Origin: Ruminococcus sp.
GTDB taxonomy: Bacteria; Bacillota; Clostridia; Oscillospirales; Ruminococcaceae
Direction: 5' to 3'
NCBI GenBank assembly: GCA_021199375.1
Contig: JAJQIB010000024.1
Location: forward strand, 5,654-69,653
Length of the DNA stretch: 64,000 nucleotides
Part shown: positions 24,003-31,887 of the stretch, piece by piece
Layout: each line of letters starts with the position of its first letter
Position numbering within the stretch: the first letter of the stretch is position 1
The notes under the pieces: model-generated
Databases searched by the model: none
What the model was told of the DNA's origin: nothing
What the model saw: only the letters and a program-made list of their open reading frames with translations
Made by a program: the position numbers and the translations under genes

Positions 24003-25046
24003 ATGAGTACAAAAGATGAAATAACCATTCGCTCAAGTGCAGCGGAATATCTGACTTATGTTGCTTCTGTCGGCGAACAGCAGGATAGCATTGAGATGCG
24101 ATATGAGGACGAAAATATCTGGCTGACACAAAAAATGATGGCGACTCTCTACGATGTGAGCTTGCCAACGATTAACGAACATATCAAAAAAATATATGCG
24201 GATAATGAGCTATCAGAATCATCAACTATTCGGAATTTTCGAATAGTTCAAACTGAAGGAAGTAGAGAGGTATCACGCAATGTGAAGCACTATAATCTTC
24301 AAATGATTATTGCAGTAGGCTTCAAGGTAAACAATGAGCGAGCGGTTCAGTTTCGTAAATGGGCAAACGCTATCGTTAAAGATTACACGGTTCAAGGCTG
24401 GGCAATGGATGACGAACGTCTGAAAAACAGTGGCACGATTTTGACAAAAGACTATTTTGAAAAGCAACTTGAAAAAATCCGTGAAATTCGTATGTCTGAA
24501 CGTCGATTTTATCAAAAAATAACGGACATATATGCAACTGCGTTAGATTATGACCCTTCTGCAAAAGCGACAAAACGATTTTTTGCCGCTGTACAGAATA
24601 AATTGCACTATGCTGTTCATGGACAAACAGCAGCAGAGGTAATATATGATAGAGCTGACAGCAGCAAGGAACATATGGGACTTACCACGTGGGACGGTGC
24701 GCCAAAAAGCAAAATACATTCATACGATGTTGTTGTTGCAAAAAATTATCTGTCGGAATTTGAACTCGGACAGATGCAAAGAATCGTATCGGCGTATTTG
24801 GACATGGCAGAGGATATGGCAAACAGACATATTCCAATGACCATGGAGGACTGGGAAAAACGCTTGAACGGATTTTTGAAGATGTGGGATAGAGAGGTTT
24901 TACAAGATGCCGGAAAGGTTTCAGCAGAGCTTGCTAAACAACACGCATTAAGTGAGTTTGAAAAATACAGAATCGTTCAAGACAGATTATTTAAGTCGGA
25001 TTTTGATGAGTATCTCTTGGAATCAGAAGAAAATCCACAAAAATAA
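24003..25046 (+). CDS. RhuM-family (virulence protein RhuM-like) protein
   Basis: The 347-residue protein fits the RhuM family: IEMRYEDENIWLTQKMMATLYDVSLPTINEHIKKIYADNEL, RKWANAIVKDYTVQGWAMDDERLK, and YDRADSSKEHMGLTTWDGAPKSKIHSYDVVVAKNYLSEFE. The family is found on pathogenicity and mobile islands; the N-terminal part contains a helix-turn-helix-like segment and the molecular function is not firmly known. It has its own promoter and terminator between the relaxase and the coupling-protein gene, which are normally neighbours, so it is a self-contained cargo insertion. Confidence 0.85.
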   Translation: MSTKDEITIRSSAAEYLTYVASVGEQQDSIEMRYEDENIWLTQKMMATLYDVSLPTINEHIKKIYADNELSESSTIRNFRIVQTEGSREVSRNVKHYNLQMIIAVGFKVNNERAVQFRKWANAIVKDYTVQGWAMDDERLKNSGTILTKDYFEKQLEKIREIRMSERRFYQKITDIYATALDYDPSAKATKRFFAAVQNKLHYAVHGQTAAEVIYDRADSSKEHMGLTTWDGAPKSKIHSYDVVVAKNYLSEFELGQMQRIVSAYLDMAEDMANRHIPMTMEDWEKRLNGFLKMWDREVLQDAGKVSAELAKQHALSEFEKYRIVQDRLFKSDFDEYLLESEENPQK

Positions 25047-25068
25047 AATTCATGAATCAATTTTCACC

Positions 25069-25097
25069 AGAAGGGCTTATTCACAGCCCTTCTTTTT
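25069..25097 (+). terminator. Intrinsic terminator of the rhuM-like gene
   Basis: AGAAGGGCT-TATTCAC-AGCCCTTCT is a perfect 9-bp stem followed by TTTTTG. Confidence 0.88.
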
Positions 25098-25111
25098 GTT
25101 TGGAGGTTAAA

Positions 25112-27562
25112 ATGAAAAAACTAGGAAAAATATTATCATTGGTATCTGCAAAGGTGCTGTTTGTATTTGGATGGATATATGATTTTTCGATGAGAATACT
25201 CAATGCTGTTAATAAGACACCAATTGAGGACGATGAGAGACGCAATGTGCGAGTCAATCAATTTGCCATTGCCTCTCTAATTTTTTACGCACTTTGCAAC
25301 TCTGCTATTAATTTTTTGATTAAGACTCTTTACCGTGCATCGGGAGGAGATGGATTTATAGCTTGCCATTTTATGATTTGGGACATAATAATCCCAAGAA
25401 GCTTCGCCGTCTTTATCCTTGAAATTATTCTTTCTTTGATAGTAGGTCTTGCAGTCGCTATCAAGCTGCACACATTCTATCGCATGAAAACGGATGCCAA
25501 GGATGTAAAAGGTGACAGCAAATTCATGACTTCGGATGAGCTTGAAAAGAATTTTTTTGCCGTTGAAAAAGAAGACATTGACGATTATGAACAAAGACAT
25601 CTGACGCAAATTGAATCGTTGACAGCAGCAGGACTTATTGTGGGTGAAACAAAGGATAAGTATTACATTGAGCCTGACACCTATAATTCGCTTATTGTCG
25701 GAGCAACACGATCCGGTAAGGGCGAATGCTTTGTATTGCCGTCGCTCAGGCTTATGGCGATGGCTAATCAAAAAAGCAAGCCGCACATTATTGTCAACGA
25801 CATGAAGGGCGAACTGCTTGAGAAGACCTATCATCACTTTGTGCGAAACGGGTATAACATGATGGTGCTGGATCTAATTGACGTAAGTCATTCTATGCAT
25901 TGGAATCCTTTGCAGGAGATCATCAATGAATATCTTAAAGCACGCCATGCAGGAAGTGATGACCTGTCACAGGTATCATCCCTTGTAAGCTCATTTGCGC
26001 ACTGCTTAACCGACGACAGCAAATCGGAAGCTGTTTGGACAAATTCAGCTCACTCACTTTTGTGCGCTCTTGTTTACTACTTTTTAGATCGTGGCTATGA
26101 AAAGGGAGATATGAGTGAGGTTAATATGCCTAATATTTATAGCTTTTACTCTGAATTTGGTACATATGACACCTATGTTGAGGATAACGGTGTTACTAAA
26201 TCGGTTAATGCTCTTGATGAGGTCTTTACACGTTTGCCGGCTGGAACGCTTGCAAAGCTTGCATACACTACATCTAATTTTTCAAAGGAAGAAACACGCT
26301 CATCTATAAGGACTGTTCTATCTTCTGACCTGAATATATTTGCAACAGACACAGGAGTGCAAAAGCTTACCGCCGCAAATGATATTAATTATGCTGATTT
26401 TTGCCGCTCTGATAAGCCATCAATTTTGTTTATGGTTATTCCATATGAGGAAAAATCACGTCATGTAATTGCATCTATGTTTATAGATCAATGCTTTTTG
26501 TATCTAGCACAGCAAGCTCGGTTACAGCCTAACGGATGCTTTGAGCGTAAGGTCGAATTTATGATCGATGAGTTTGGACAGCTGCCGATTATTCCTGAAA
26601 TGGGAACAAAGCTAAACGTTTCAGCTGGTGCGAATATTTTATTTAATCTTTTTTTGCAGGATTTAAATCAGCTAAAGAGATACAAGGACGAGGCGGATTC
26701 AGTTCGAGCAGGATGTAATTTACAGGTATACATTAACTCGCTTAATCCAAAGACGAACAAAGAGTTTTCGAGCGAAATTGGCAATGAAACAGTTAATTAT
26801 CTCACATTTAGTGGCAACATACATGGTTTCCTCGACAGCCAAAGAGAAACGGTAGACCGAAAGGCTCTGCTTGATGAAAACCAGTTATCCAGACTTGAAA
26901 TCGGTGAAGCAATAATACTAAAGCAAAGATGTAGTCCAGTGAGAACAAAAATAACGCCATATCATTTGTTGCCCTACATTCCTAGCCGTATACCTCGCCT
27001 CGAAATACCGATCGAGACTACAGATATTAGACTAAGCGATGTGATATATCCTCTTGATGACGTTTGGGACAGCTTAGGCGAGATTGGTATGCGTTATCGT
27101 ATGGATGCCTTGCAAACTCGTGCTAACGGGCTTTTTGACAAGCTGTATCGCATTGAAAAACAAATAGCATCTATTACAGGGCAAATACCTGATGATCTAA
27201 TCAAACAGCGTGATGATTGCAAGACAGAAGCTAAAAAGGCACAAAAGGAAGCAGATGATTACAAAGCCGAAATAAACAGAATAAACGAATTTAGAAGCTC
27301 TAATATGATAATGTCCGGTATTGGCAACGATGAAAGTGGTTATTATGATTATGATTCATATTCTGAAGGTGCTGATTTATCATTTGATGCGATCTACAAG
27401 CTTAACGAGCTTGATGGCTATAGATTTGACGAGGAGCTTTCTAAAGGCGTGGACTATGCAAAAGCATACGTCAAGAAAATGCAAGCATCACCGTCCTTAC
27501 GCAGCGAATTTTCTAAAGCTGATTGGATAGAGATTGAGGAGGCTTTGACAAGGGTAGAATAG
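25112..27562 (+). CDS. Type IV coupling protein (VirD4/TraG family)
   Basis: ATG 25112 has TTGGAGG upstream; the track start at 25052 would run through the terminator. Two N-terminal membrane helices (about 50-75 and 100-125) precede the ATPase core with Walker A GATRSGKGEC near 196 and Walker B FMIDEFGQLP near 482. A coiled-coil (KTEAKKAQKEADDYKAEINRINEF) and an acidic region close the 816-residue protein. It delivers the relaxase-DNA complex to the channel. Because a terminator lies just upstream, its transcription source is unclear: read-through or an unseen promoter. Confidence 0.93.
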   Translation: MKKLGKILSLVSAKVLFVFGWIYDFSMRILNAVNKTPIEDDERRNVRVNQFAIASLIFYALCNSAINFLIKTLYRASGGDGFIACHFMIWDIIIPRSFAVFILEIILSLIVGLAVAIKLHTFYRMKTDAKDVKGDSKFMTSDELEKNFFAVEKEDIDDYEQRHLTQIESLTAAGLIVGETKDKYYIEPDTYNSLIVGATRSGKGECFVLPSLRLMAMANQKSKPHIIVNDMKGELLEKTYHHFVRNGYNMMVLDLIDVSHSMHWNPLQEIINEYLKARHAGSDDLSQVSSLVSSFAHCLTDDSKSEAVWTNSAHSLLCALVYYFLDRGYEKGDMSEVNMPNIYSFYSEFGTYDTYVEDNGVTKSVNALDEVFTRLPAGTLAKLAYTTSNFSKEETRSSIRTVLSSDLNIFATDTGVQKLTAANDINYADFCRSDKPSILFMVIPYEEKSRHVIASMFIDQCFLYLAQQARLQPNGCFERKVEFMIDEFGQLPIIPEMGTKLNVSAGANILFNLFLQDLNQLKRYKDEADSVRAGCNLQVYINSLNPKTNKEFSSEIGNETVNYLTFSGNIHGFLDSQRETVDRKALLDENQLSRLEIGEAIILKQRCSPVRTKITPYHLLPYIPSRIPRLEIPIETTDIRLSDVIYPLDDVWDSLGEIGMRYRMDALQTRANGLFDKLYRIEKQIASITGQIPDDLIKQRDDCKTEAKKAQKEADDYKAEINRINEFRSSNMIMSGIGNDESGYYDYDSYSEGADLSFDAIYKLNELDGYRFDEELSKGVDYAKAYVKKMQASPSLRSEFSKADWIEIEEALTRVE

Positions 27563-27643
27563 AAACACACAGCTACAAGTACAGGAACGATAGAAAGACT
27601 GATGATTTCACACAATGTTTACAATCTTCCTTGTGAAAACTCT

Positions 27644-27671
27644 TGACAAACGATAAAAAATGTGATACACT
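27644..27671 (+). promoter_or_regulatory. Promoter of the RelBE-DUF4160-DUF2442 cassette
   Basis: TTGACA is followed after 16 bp by TACACT; the next gene starts at 27697. Confidence 0.6.
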
Positions 27672-27696
27672 GTATTACAGAAAGGGGCTGTTAATC

Positions 27697-27915
27697 ATGG
27701 CTATATCATTAAGACTAAGCGAAGACGATAGCATGCTATTTAAAGATTATGCACAAATGCATAATATGACTGTTTCGGAGCTTATCCGACAATCTGTTCT
27801 TGAACGGATCGAAAATGAATATGATCTGGCATCATATGAAAAAGCCATTGCCGAATTCAAAGAAAATCCTGTAACCTATTCCCTTGATGAGGTTAAAAAG
27901 GAGTTGGGATTGTGA
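27697..27915 (+). CDS. RelB-like antitoxin (DUF6290 type)
   Basis: From ATG 27697 (AAAGGGG upstream) the 72-residue protein MAISLRLSEDDSMLFKDYAQMHNMTVSELIRQSVLERIENEYDLASYEKAIAEF has a ribbon-helix-helix start and a helical toxin-binding tail, the layout of the DUF6290/RelB group. The 27643 start in the track lies inside the promoter. It overlaps the toxin start by 4 bp. Confidence 0.88.
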   Translation: MAISLRLSEDDSMLFKDYAQMHNMTVSELIRQSVLERIENEYDLASYEKAIAEFKENPVTYSLDEVKKELGL

Positions 27916-28193
27916 AATATACGGTGGTATTCACTGAATCTGCAAAAAAGGAACTAAAAAAGCTCGATAGGCACGTAGCTTCACTCATCATTGGTTGGAT
28001 AGAAAAGAATCTGCAAGGTTGCGAGGATCCTCGTTCCAAAGGAAAAGCACTTACCGCAAATCATAGTGGTGAATGGCGTTACAGAATAGGCGATTATAGA
28101 CTTATCTGTCTTATAGATGACGACAAGCTTGTTATCCTTGCATTAAGTGTAGGACATAGACGAGACATTTATGGAGGGAAAAGAAATGCCTGA
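27912..28193 (+). CDS. RelE-family toxin
   Basis: The 93-residue protein MKYTVVFTESAKKELKKLDRHVASLIIGWIEKNL...GEWRYRIGDYRLICLIDDDKLVILALSVGHRRDIY is a clear RelE/ParE-superfamily toxin, with the conserved WRYRIGDYRL and HRRDIY segments. It starts with GTG overlapping the antitoxin stop (GTGA). RelE toxins cleave mRNA in the ribosomal A site; ParE-like relatives inhibit gyrase, and the two cannot be told apart here. Confidence 0.92.
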   Translation: MKYTVVFTESAKKELKKLDRHVASLIIGWIEKNLQGCEDPRSKGKALTANHSGEWRYRIGDYRLICLIDDDKLVILALSVGHRRDIYGGKRNA

Positions 28194-28437
28194 GATTACA
28201 AGGTTTTATGGAATCATTATCAAAATTTTTCTGACACGAGAACACAATCCACCGCATTTTCATGCAGTATATGGCGAGTATAACGGTAGTTTTGATATTC
28301 AAACTTTAGAAATGATTGAGGGAGATTTACCAAACAAAGCTCAATCCCTTGTTAGGGAATGGGCAGAAACCTATAAAGATGATATTTTGAAAATGTGGAA
28401 CACCAAAACTATTAAGAAACTTCCTCCGCTTGAATAA
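28186..28437 (+). CDS. DUF4160 protein
   Basis: The start ATG 28186 has GGAGGG 7 nt upstream and overlaps the relE stop by 8 bp. The 83-residue protein MPEITRFYGIIIKIFLTREHNPPHFHAVYGEYNGSFDIQTLEMIEGDLP carries the DUF4160 hallmark HNPPHFHAxYGE, whose clustered histidines suggest a metal site. DUF4160 genes are typically followed by DUF2442, as here, and the pair is suspected to be a toxin-antitoxin-like unit; its function is not established. Confidence 0.88.
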   Translation: MPEITRFYGIIIKIFLTREHNPPHFHAVYGEYNGSFDIQTLEMIEGDLPNKAQSLVREWAETYKDDILKMWNTKTIKKLPPLE

Positions 28438-28473
28438 AGCAAGGGAATATGACTAAAAAGGAGGTCTGACTAA

Positions 28474-28731
28474 ATGGCTCTATCTATCAGAGTAAAAGAG
28501 GTCACAGCTCTTGATGATCTCACATTATCCGTTCTTTTTGTGAATGGCGTAAAAAAGCTGTATGATGTAAAACAGCTTATCCCAAAATTTCCACAAATGT
28601 TTACACCTCTTAAAGACAACCCTGCACTCTTTAATAATGTCATGGTAGACTGTGGAGGCTGTGGCATATCATGGGATGAGGATATAGACATATCCGAATG
28701 CGAATTATGGGAAAACGGAACGCTAGAATAG
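28474..28731 (+). CDS. DUF2442 protein
   Basis: The 85-residue protein (IRVKEVTALDDLTLSVLFVNGVKKLYDVKQLI, CGGCGISWDEDIDISECELWENG) matches the DUF2442 family, which binds or accompanies DUF4160. AAGGAGG lies upstream. It is the last gene of a four-gene cassette closed by a terminator at 28764. Confidence 0.88.
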   Translation: MALSIRVKEVTALDDLTLSVLFVNGVKKLYDVKQLIPKFPQMFTPLKDNPALFNNVMVDCGGCGISWDEDIDISECELWENGTLE

Positions 28732-28763
28732 CTGAAAAGGCTTGATATTCTAATAATATTTTC

Positions 28764-28794
28764 ATCCGCATACCGCAAGATATGCGGATTTTTT
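28764..28794 (+). terminator. Intrinsic terminator of the four-gene cassette
   Basis: ATCCGCATA-CCGCAAGA-TATGCGGAT is a perfect 9-bp stem followed by TTTTTT. Confidence 0.88.
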
Positions 28795-28818
28795 ATGCCT
28801 AAAAAAGGAGTTATACAA

Positions 28819-29562
28819 ATGCTGATACCGAATTTTTTCTTAGAGAGATATAAAAATCCAGTGGATTTGATGATCGCTTGCAAGCTGCAAAGCATGATAG
28901 GCAGCTTTACAAAGCGTAATTCAAAGGGCTACGAGCTTTCGATAAAGGAGCAAACGCTTGCTAAAATTTGCGGATGCTCTATAGCAACAGTGCGCCGCAG
29001 TGTGAGTCGTTTACATGAAGAAGGATTAATAATCTCAATGCATCGCAGACATCGCTCAGATGGCTTGCTGGGGGCATACATTTACACGATTAAGGACTTC
29101 AACTGCACAAATGGATTCTTTGCATTAAATAAAAGGGCTTTTGCGGATCTAACTGCAAAAGCCTTTTATCTTTACGCATGGTTTTGCCGCCTAAAAGGAG
29201 GCAAGTATAACAGCTTCTATCAAAGCCTAAACGATCTTTCTCGTCTTACCGGATGGAGTAAAAGCAAAATATGCAGCATGGTAAATGAGCTTATTAGCAA
29301 AGGACTAATTCTGAAGCAAAGAAAACGCACTAAAAGCGGTGACTACACAGACAATACATATTTTGTAGTTGTATATATTCCTAACAAGAAAATATACAAA
29401 AAGAGTCACCGCCTAGCGAAAACGGTGACTCAAATGAATAGGTCAGAGACTCATCCAAAAGTCTCTGCTTATAACAACATATATAATAATAACACAAAAC
29501 GAGGCGAATGTCTTTGCGATAATGTTAATTATATGTGTATTTTTTCAAAACATCTTGAATAG
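28819..29562 (+). CDS. Double winged-helix DNA-binding protein (element regulator or replication initiator-like)
   Basis: AAAGGAG decides for ATG 28819. Two winged-helix units are visible: SIKEQTLAKICGCSIATVRRSVSRLHEEGLIISMHRRHRSDG (about 40-85) and SLNDLSRLTGWSKSKICSMVNELISKGLILKQRKRTKSGDYTDNTYFVVVY (about 135-190). Such tandem domains occur in replication initiators and in ICE regulators. The C-terminal 55 codons contain two perfect palindromes and encode a low-complexity tail (YNNIYNNNTK), which may reflect a DNA signal embedded in the gene. Confidence 0.75.
   Translation: MLIPNFFLERYKNPVDLMIACKLQSMIGSFTKRNSKGYELSIKEQTLAKICGCSIATVRRSVSRLHEEGLIISMHRRHRSDGLLGAYIYTIKDFNCTNGFFALNKRAFADLTAKAFYLYAWFCRLKGGKYNSFYQSLNDLSRLTGWSKSKICSMVNELISKGLILKQRKRTKSGDYTDNTYFVVVYIPNKKIYKKSHRLAKTVTQMNRSETHPKVSAYNNIYNNNTKRGECLCDNVNYMCIFSKHLE
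29403..29466. repeat. Two adjacent palindromes inside the double winged-helix gene
   Basis: GAGTCACCG-11-CGGTGACTC (29403-29431) and AGAGACT-8-AGTCTCT (29445-29466) are perfect inverted repeats 13 bp apart. They may be binding sites for the protein encoded by the same gene or hairpin parts of an origin. Confidence 0.7.
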
Positions 29563-29828
29563 ATTTTTTCAAAAGGGGTAGTGTTCAATTTGTCACCTCT
29601 ATTTGTAACCCACTCTTAGTATTATCTTTCTGAAAAAGAAATATATATCTTGCTATTATATATTAGATTAGATATTATTAGTTAGTTAGACTTTTTGTTC
29701 TCACAAAACGAAATCGCCTTTTTCTTTCAGACAGCTATTCATTGTTGAAAAATGTTATGATTTGAAATATAATGTTTTATTGAGCATTGCTTGACATTGT
29801 TCAAAATAATATTTTGGAGTGTGAAAAA
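29563..29828. other. AT-rich intergenic region before the integrase
   Basis: No credible ORF. It holds an AT-rich run (ATATATATCTTGCTATTATATATTAG) and a promoter at 29745. Integrase arm-binding or excisionase sites may lie here but none can be proven. Confidence 0.5.
29745..29772 (+). promoter_or_regulatory. Promoter of the integrase gene
   Basis: TTGAAA, 16 bp, TATAAT, about 57 bp before the integrase start. Confidence 0.65.
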
Positions 29829-30995
29829 ATGTATTTTCAACAAAACATTACTCTCAAATCTTACATTGAAGACGTATGGCTGCCGAGAAAGAAAAATGAA
29901 GTCAAAATATCTACATATGCAAGATACGAGGGCTTGACAAGGCGCATAATAGAATACCTTGGCAATGAAGAAATCGCAAAAATGAAACCAGCAGACATCT
30001 ATTACTTCTATGATGAACTGCGAGAATGTTGCTCAGAACACTGTGTTTATATTCCTACAGAGCTATGTGTGAATCTGTTGAAGAAAAACTACACCAGACC
30101 ACAAACAGTTAAACTCGCCAACATTGGTTTAGGAACAGTTGATGCCTTACGTGCGGGTAAAGCAGTAAAGATAACGACTGCTGAAAGAATTTCTAAATTG
30201 CTTAAATTGCCGAAAAACGAGCTATTTACGATGAGGTCGTCTCCCCTTTCAACTCGAACCATTCATCATTATCACGCTTTGCTCTTTCAAATATGCAAAG
30301 AAGCATCTTATGATGAGGTGATTGCAAACAATTTTATGAATCGTGTCAGACCGCCTAAAGTGGTTCAGTCACAAGCTGATTATCTCGATGTAGATCAGAC
30401 AAAGCAATTGTTCAAAGCACTCGAAGAACATGGCGAATACCCATACGTGACCCTCTTGAAATTAATAACATTTACAGGTATGCGGCGTGGAGAAGCTTGC
30501 GGATTGGAATGGCAAGATATTGACTTTACAGAAAAGACGTTATCAATTAGTCGCACCTGTAACTATGTGCCATCTGTAGGCATTTACACCGATACGCCTA
30601 AAACTCCTCAAAGTAAGCGTTCAATCGCCTTTGACGAAACGGTAAAACAACTTTTGATGAAGCATTATAATCGACAATTAGAGCAAAAAAAGCGTTTTGA
30701 TTGGCACGAAACTGACAGACTGTTCACAAAGCCTAATGGTGATGATATAAATCCATCGTCGGTCACAAAATATTTTCACAAGTTTGTAGAAAAATATAAT
30801 TTGCCCGAATGTCACGTCCACTCGTTAAGACACACAAATGCTTCGCTGCTAATTGCCGCCAATACTCCAATAACCACGGTAGCAGGAAGACTTGGACATT
30901 CCGATCCATCGACGACGCTGCGGATTTATTCGCATCAATTAAGTGCAGAAAACAAAAAGGCTGGAAATGCAATTGAACAACTTCTCTGCGTTTAA
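29829..30995 (+). CDS. int: Tyrosine recombinase (ICE integrase) with inserted HTH-like segment
   Basis: ATG 29829 is 9 nt after GGAG; the TTG at 29787 has no site. The 388-residue protein has an arm/core-binding domain (SYIEDVWLPRKKNEVKISTYARYEGLTRRIIEYLG) and a catalytic domain with the Arg of FTGMRRGEACG (about 219), HSLRHTNAS (about 331), GHSDPSTTLRIYSHQ with the nucleophilic Tyr near 367. Between about 95 and 140 there is an unusual insertion (TVKLANIGLGTVDALRAGKAVKITTAERISKLLKLPKNELF) that reads like an XRE-type helix-turn-helix. It catalyses integration and excision, probably at the tRNA genes 2.7 kb downstream. Confidence 0.92.
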   Translation: MYFQQNITLKSYIEDVWLPRKKNEVKISTYARYEGLTRRIIEYLGNEEIAKMKPADIYYFYDELRECCSEHCVYIPTELCVNLLKKNYTRPQTVKLANIGLGTVDALRAGKAVKITTAERISKLLKLPKNELFTMRSSPLSTRTIHHYHALLFQICKEASYDEVIANNFMNRVRPPKVVQSQADYLDVDQTKQLFKALEEHGEYPYVTLLKLITFTGMRRGEACGLEWQDIDFTEKTLSISRTCNYVPSVGIYTDTPKTPQSKRSIAFDETVKQLLMKHYNRQLEQKKRFDWHETDRLFTKPNGDDINPSSVTKYFHKFVEKYNLPECHVHSLRHTNASLLIAANTPITTVAGRLGHSDPSTTLRIYSHQLSAENKKAGNAIEQLLCV

Positions 30996-31017
30996 TAAAT
31001 TTGATAATTTAAGCAGC

Positions 31018-31057
31018 TACTTTAAATTTACTTTCTGTGTTAGCGGAACTCGAGTTC
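31018..31057 (+). repeat. 40-bp repeat with GAACTCGAGTTC palindrome, copy 1
   Basis: TACTTTAAATTTACTTTCT, then GYGTTAGCG, then the 12-bp palindrome GAACTCGAGTTC. The palindrome ends 9 bp before the -35 of toxin module 1. A truncated copy (TACTTTAAATTTACTT) lies at 31395-31410. Confidence 0.85.
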
Positions 31058-31066
31058 ACAAATGGT

Positions 31067-31095
31067 TTGACAAGTAGGACAAAATGTGATATAAT
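31067..31095 (+). promoter_or_regulatory. Toxin promoter, type I module 1
   Basis: Perfect TTGACA, 17 bp, TATAAT on the plus strand, convergent with the antisense promoter at 31341-31369. Confidence 0.85.
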
Positions 31096-31164
31096 AAGAT
31101 ATAAGGGTTCTGTGCAAACAGCGGACGAGCGGTTCAATCTTTCCCTCGCAAGGGGGTGAGCTGT

Positions 31165-31242
31165 ATGACGATAATCGAAATACTTACGCTACTTCTGGTA
31201 GTGATTGAGATAATCAAACTCAGCAACAACAGAAAAAAGTAA
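31165..31242 (+). CDS. Holin-like type I toxin peptide, module 1
   Basis: The 25-residue peptide MTIIEILTLLLVVIEIIKLSNNRKK has the short acidic/hydrophobic helix and basic tail of the putative holin-like toxin family (TxpA/Hol_Tox relatives). A very strong AAGGGGGTGAG site precedes the ATG but is part of a CCCT-CGCA-AGGG hairpin, so translation is probably restrained by mRNA folding. An antisense RNA from the facing promoter would overlap the 3' end. Such peptides insert in the membrane and depolarise the cell when not repressed. It is too short for the ORF track. Confidence 0.75.
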   Translation: MTIIEILTLLLVVIEIIKLSNNRKK

Positions 31243-31334
31243 CCGCCCTACCCCAAATAGGACGGTTGTTTTGAATAAAATACCGTTTTGAGGGAGAACC
31301 GCTTAGCCGTAAGGCTGTGCAGTACCCTTTTTCT
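31238..31334 (-). ncRNA. Predicted antisense antitoxin RNA, module 1
   Basis: It runs from the minus promoter at 31341-31369 to the bidirectional terminator, roughly 100 nt. It includes a hairpin with stem AGCC/GGCT closed by a TTAC loop (GTAA on the opposite strand). It overlaps the end of the toxin transcript, and its TGCACAG segment is also complementary to CTGTGCA in the toxin 5' leader. Confidence 0.65.
31240..31273. terminator. Bidirectional terminator, type I module 1
   Basis: AACCGCCCT and AGGACGGTT pair with one mismatch. TGTTTTG follows on plus and ACTTTTTTC on minus, so it can end both toxin mRNA and antisense RNA. Confidence 0.75.
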
Positions 31335-31340
31335 ATTTAT

Positions 31341-31369
31341 ATTATACCATGTGACATTCGTTTTGTCAA
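31341..31369 (-). promoter_or_regulatory. Antisense promoter, module 1
   Basis: On the minus strand: TTGACA, 17 bp, TATAAT, both perfect. Confidence 0.85.
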
Positions 31370-31449
31370 GCGTAAATTTCATAAATCAAGTGCTTACTTT
31401 AAATTTACTTGCGTGGTTTGTGCAGACGTCTGCACAAAAGTAGACTAGA

Positions 31450-31641
31450 TTAGCGCTGTTCTTTAGGTTCGTCAACAGAGAACGTTTTTGATGATCTTGT
31501 GAACCCTGATAACTGCTCCGGTGTTAGTTCGGGACAATCCTCGTCAAATGTAATCGGCATTCTATCTGCTCTTTTTAGTTCTTCTTTTTGCTCATCAGTT
31601 AGAGGAGCATAAATATCAATGTTTTTAGATACAGTTCCCAT
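31450..31641 (-). CDS. Small acidic protein of the BrnT operon (PITFDEDCPELTPEQ motif)
   Basis: The start at 31641 follows GGAGGAGAAG; the longer track start overlaps the upstream gene. The 63-residue protein MGTVSKNIDIYAPLTDEQKEELKRADRMPITFDEDCPELTPEQLSGF carries a motif often seen in small proteins encoded next to BrnT/RelE toxins in Clostridia. It is the third gene of the operon and may be the toxin-binding part of a split antitoxin; this is inference from position. Confidence 0.68.
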   Translation of the reverse strand: MGTVSKNIDIYAPLTDEQKEELKRADRMPITFDEDCPELTPEQLSGFTRSSKTFSVDEPKEQR

Positions 31642-31664
31642 AACAATTCTTCTCCTCCAGAATG

Positions 31665-31883
31665 TCAAGTCCATGAGATGTTCAAGTGCTTTTGATTATT
31701 TGTGCAATCAAGTAAATAGAGATTTATAAGTGTCTGATAAGGAATACCATTTTCTACTGATAACTGCTTGAAATAATCGACAACAGCGGTGTCAAGATTT
31801 ATTGTAATTTGCTTTTTCTTTAGTTTTTCAGCATATGGGTTTCTTCTTGGGTTCAGATTTTCGATGTCATATTCTTCTCTCAT
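31665..31883 (-). CDS. Ribbon-helix-helix antitoxin (BrnA-like)
   Basis: GGAGGTG selects the ATG at 31883 and gives 72 residues. The segment KKQITINLDTAVVDYFKQLSVENGIPYQTLINLYLLDCTNNQ is a ribbon-helix-helix DNA-binding domain. It starts 4 bp after the BrnT stop codon and is expected to neutralise BrnT and repress the operon promoter at 32182. Confidence 0.85.
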   Translation of the reverse strand: MREEYDIENLNPRRNPYAEKLKKKQITINLDTAVVDYFKQLSVENGIPYQTLINLYLLDCTNNQKHLNISWT

Positions 31884-31887
31884 AATT

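Larger units (their letters stand above)
6632..30995 (+). mobile_element. Integrative and conjugative element backbone (minimal extent)
   Basis: A single strand carries ssb, regulator, polyvalent proteins, primase-like protein, VirB2/B6/B3/B4-like proteins, relaxosome, relaxase, coupling protein and integrase. The true ends are not visible: the right end may be the 3' end of tRNA-Trp at 33692, and the left end is probably outside the window. Surface-protein and toxin-antitoxin genes on both sides may be cargo of the same element. Confidence 0.85.

Noticed and set aside
25052-25111. N-terminal 20 codons of the coupling-protein ORF in the track
   Set aside because: They lie across the rhuM terminator; a strong TTGGAGG precedes ATG 25112.
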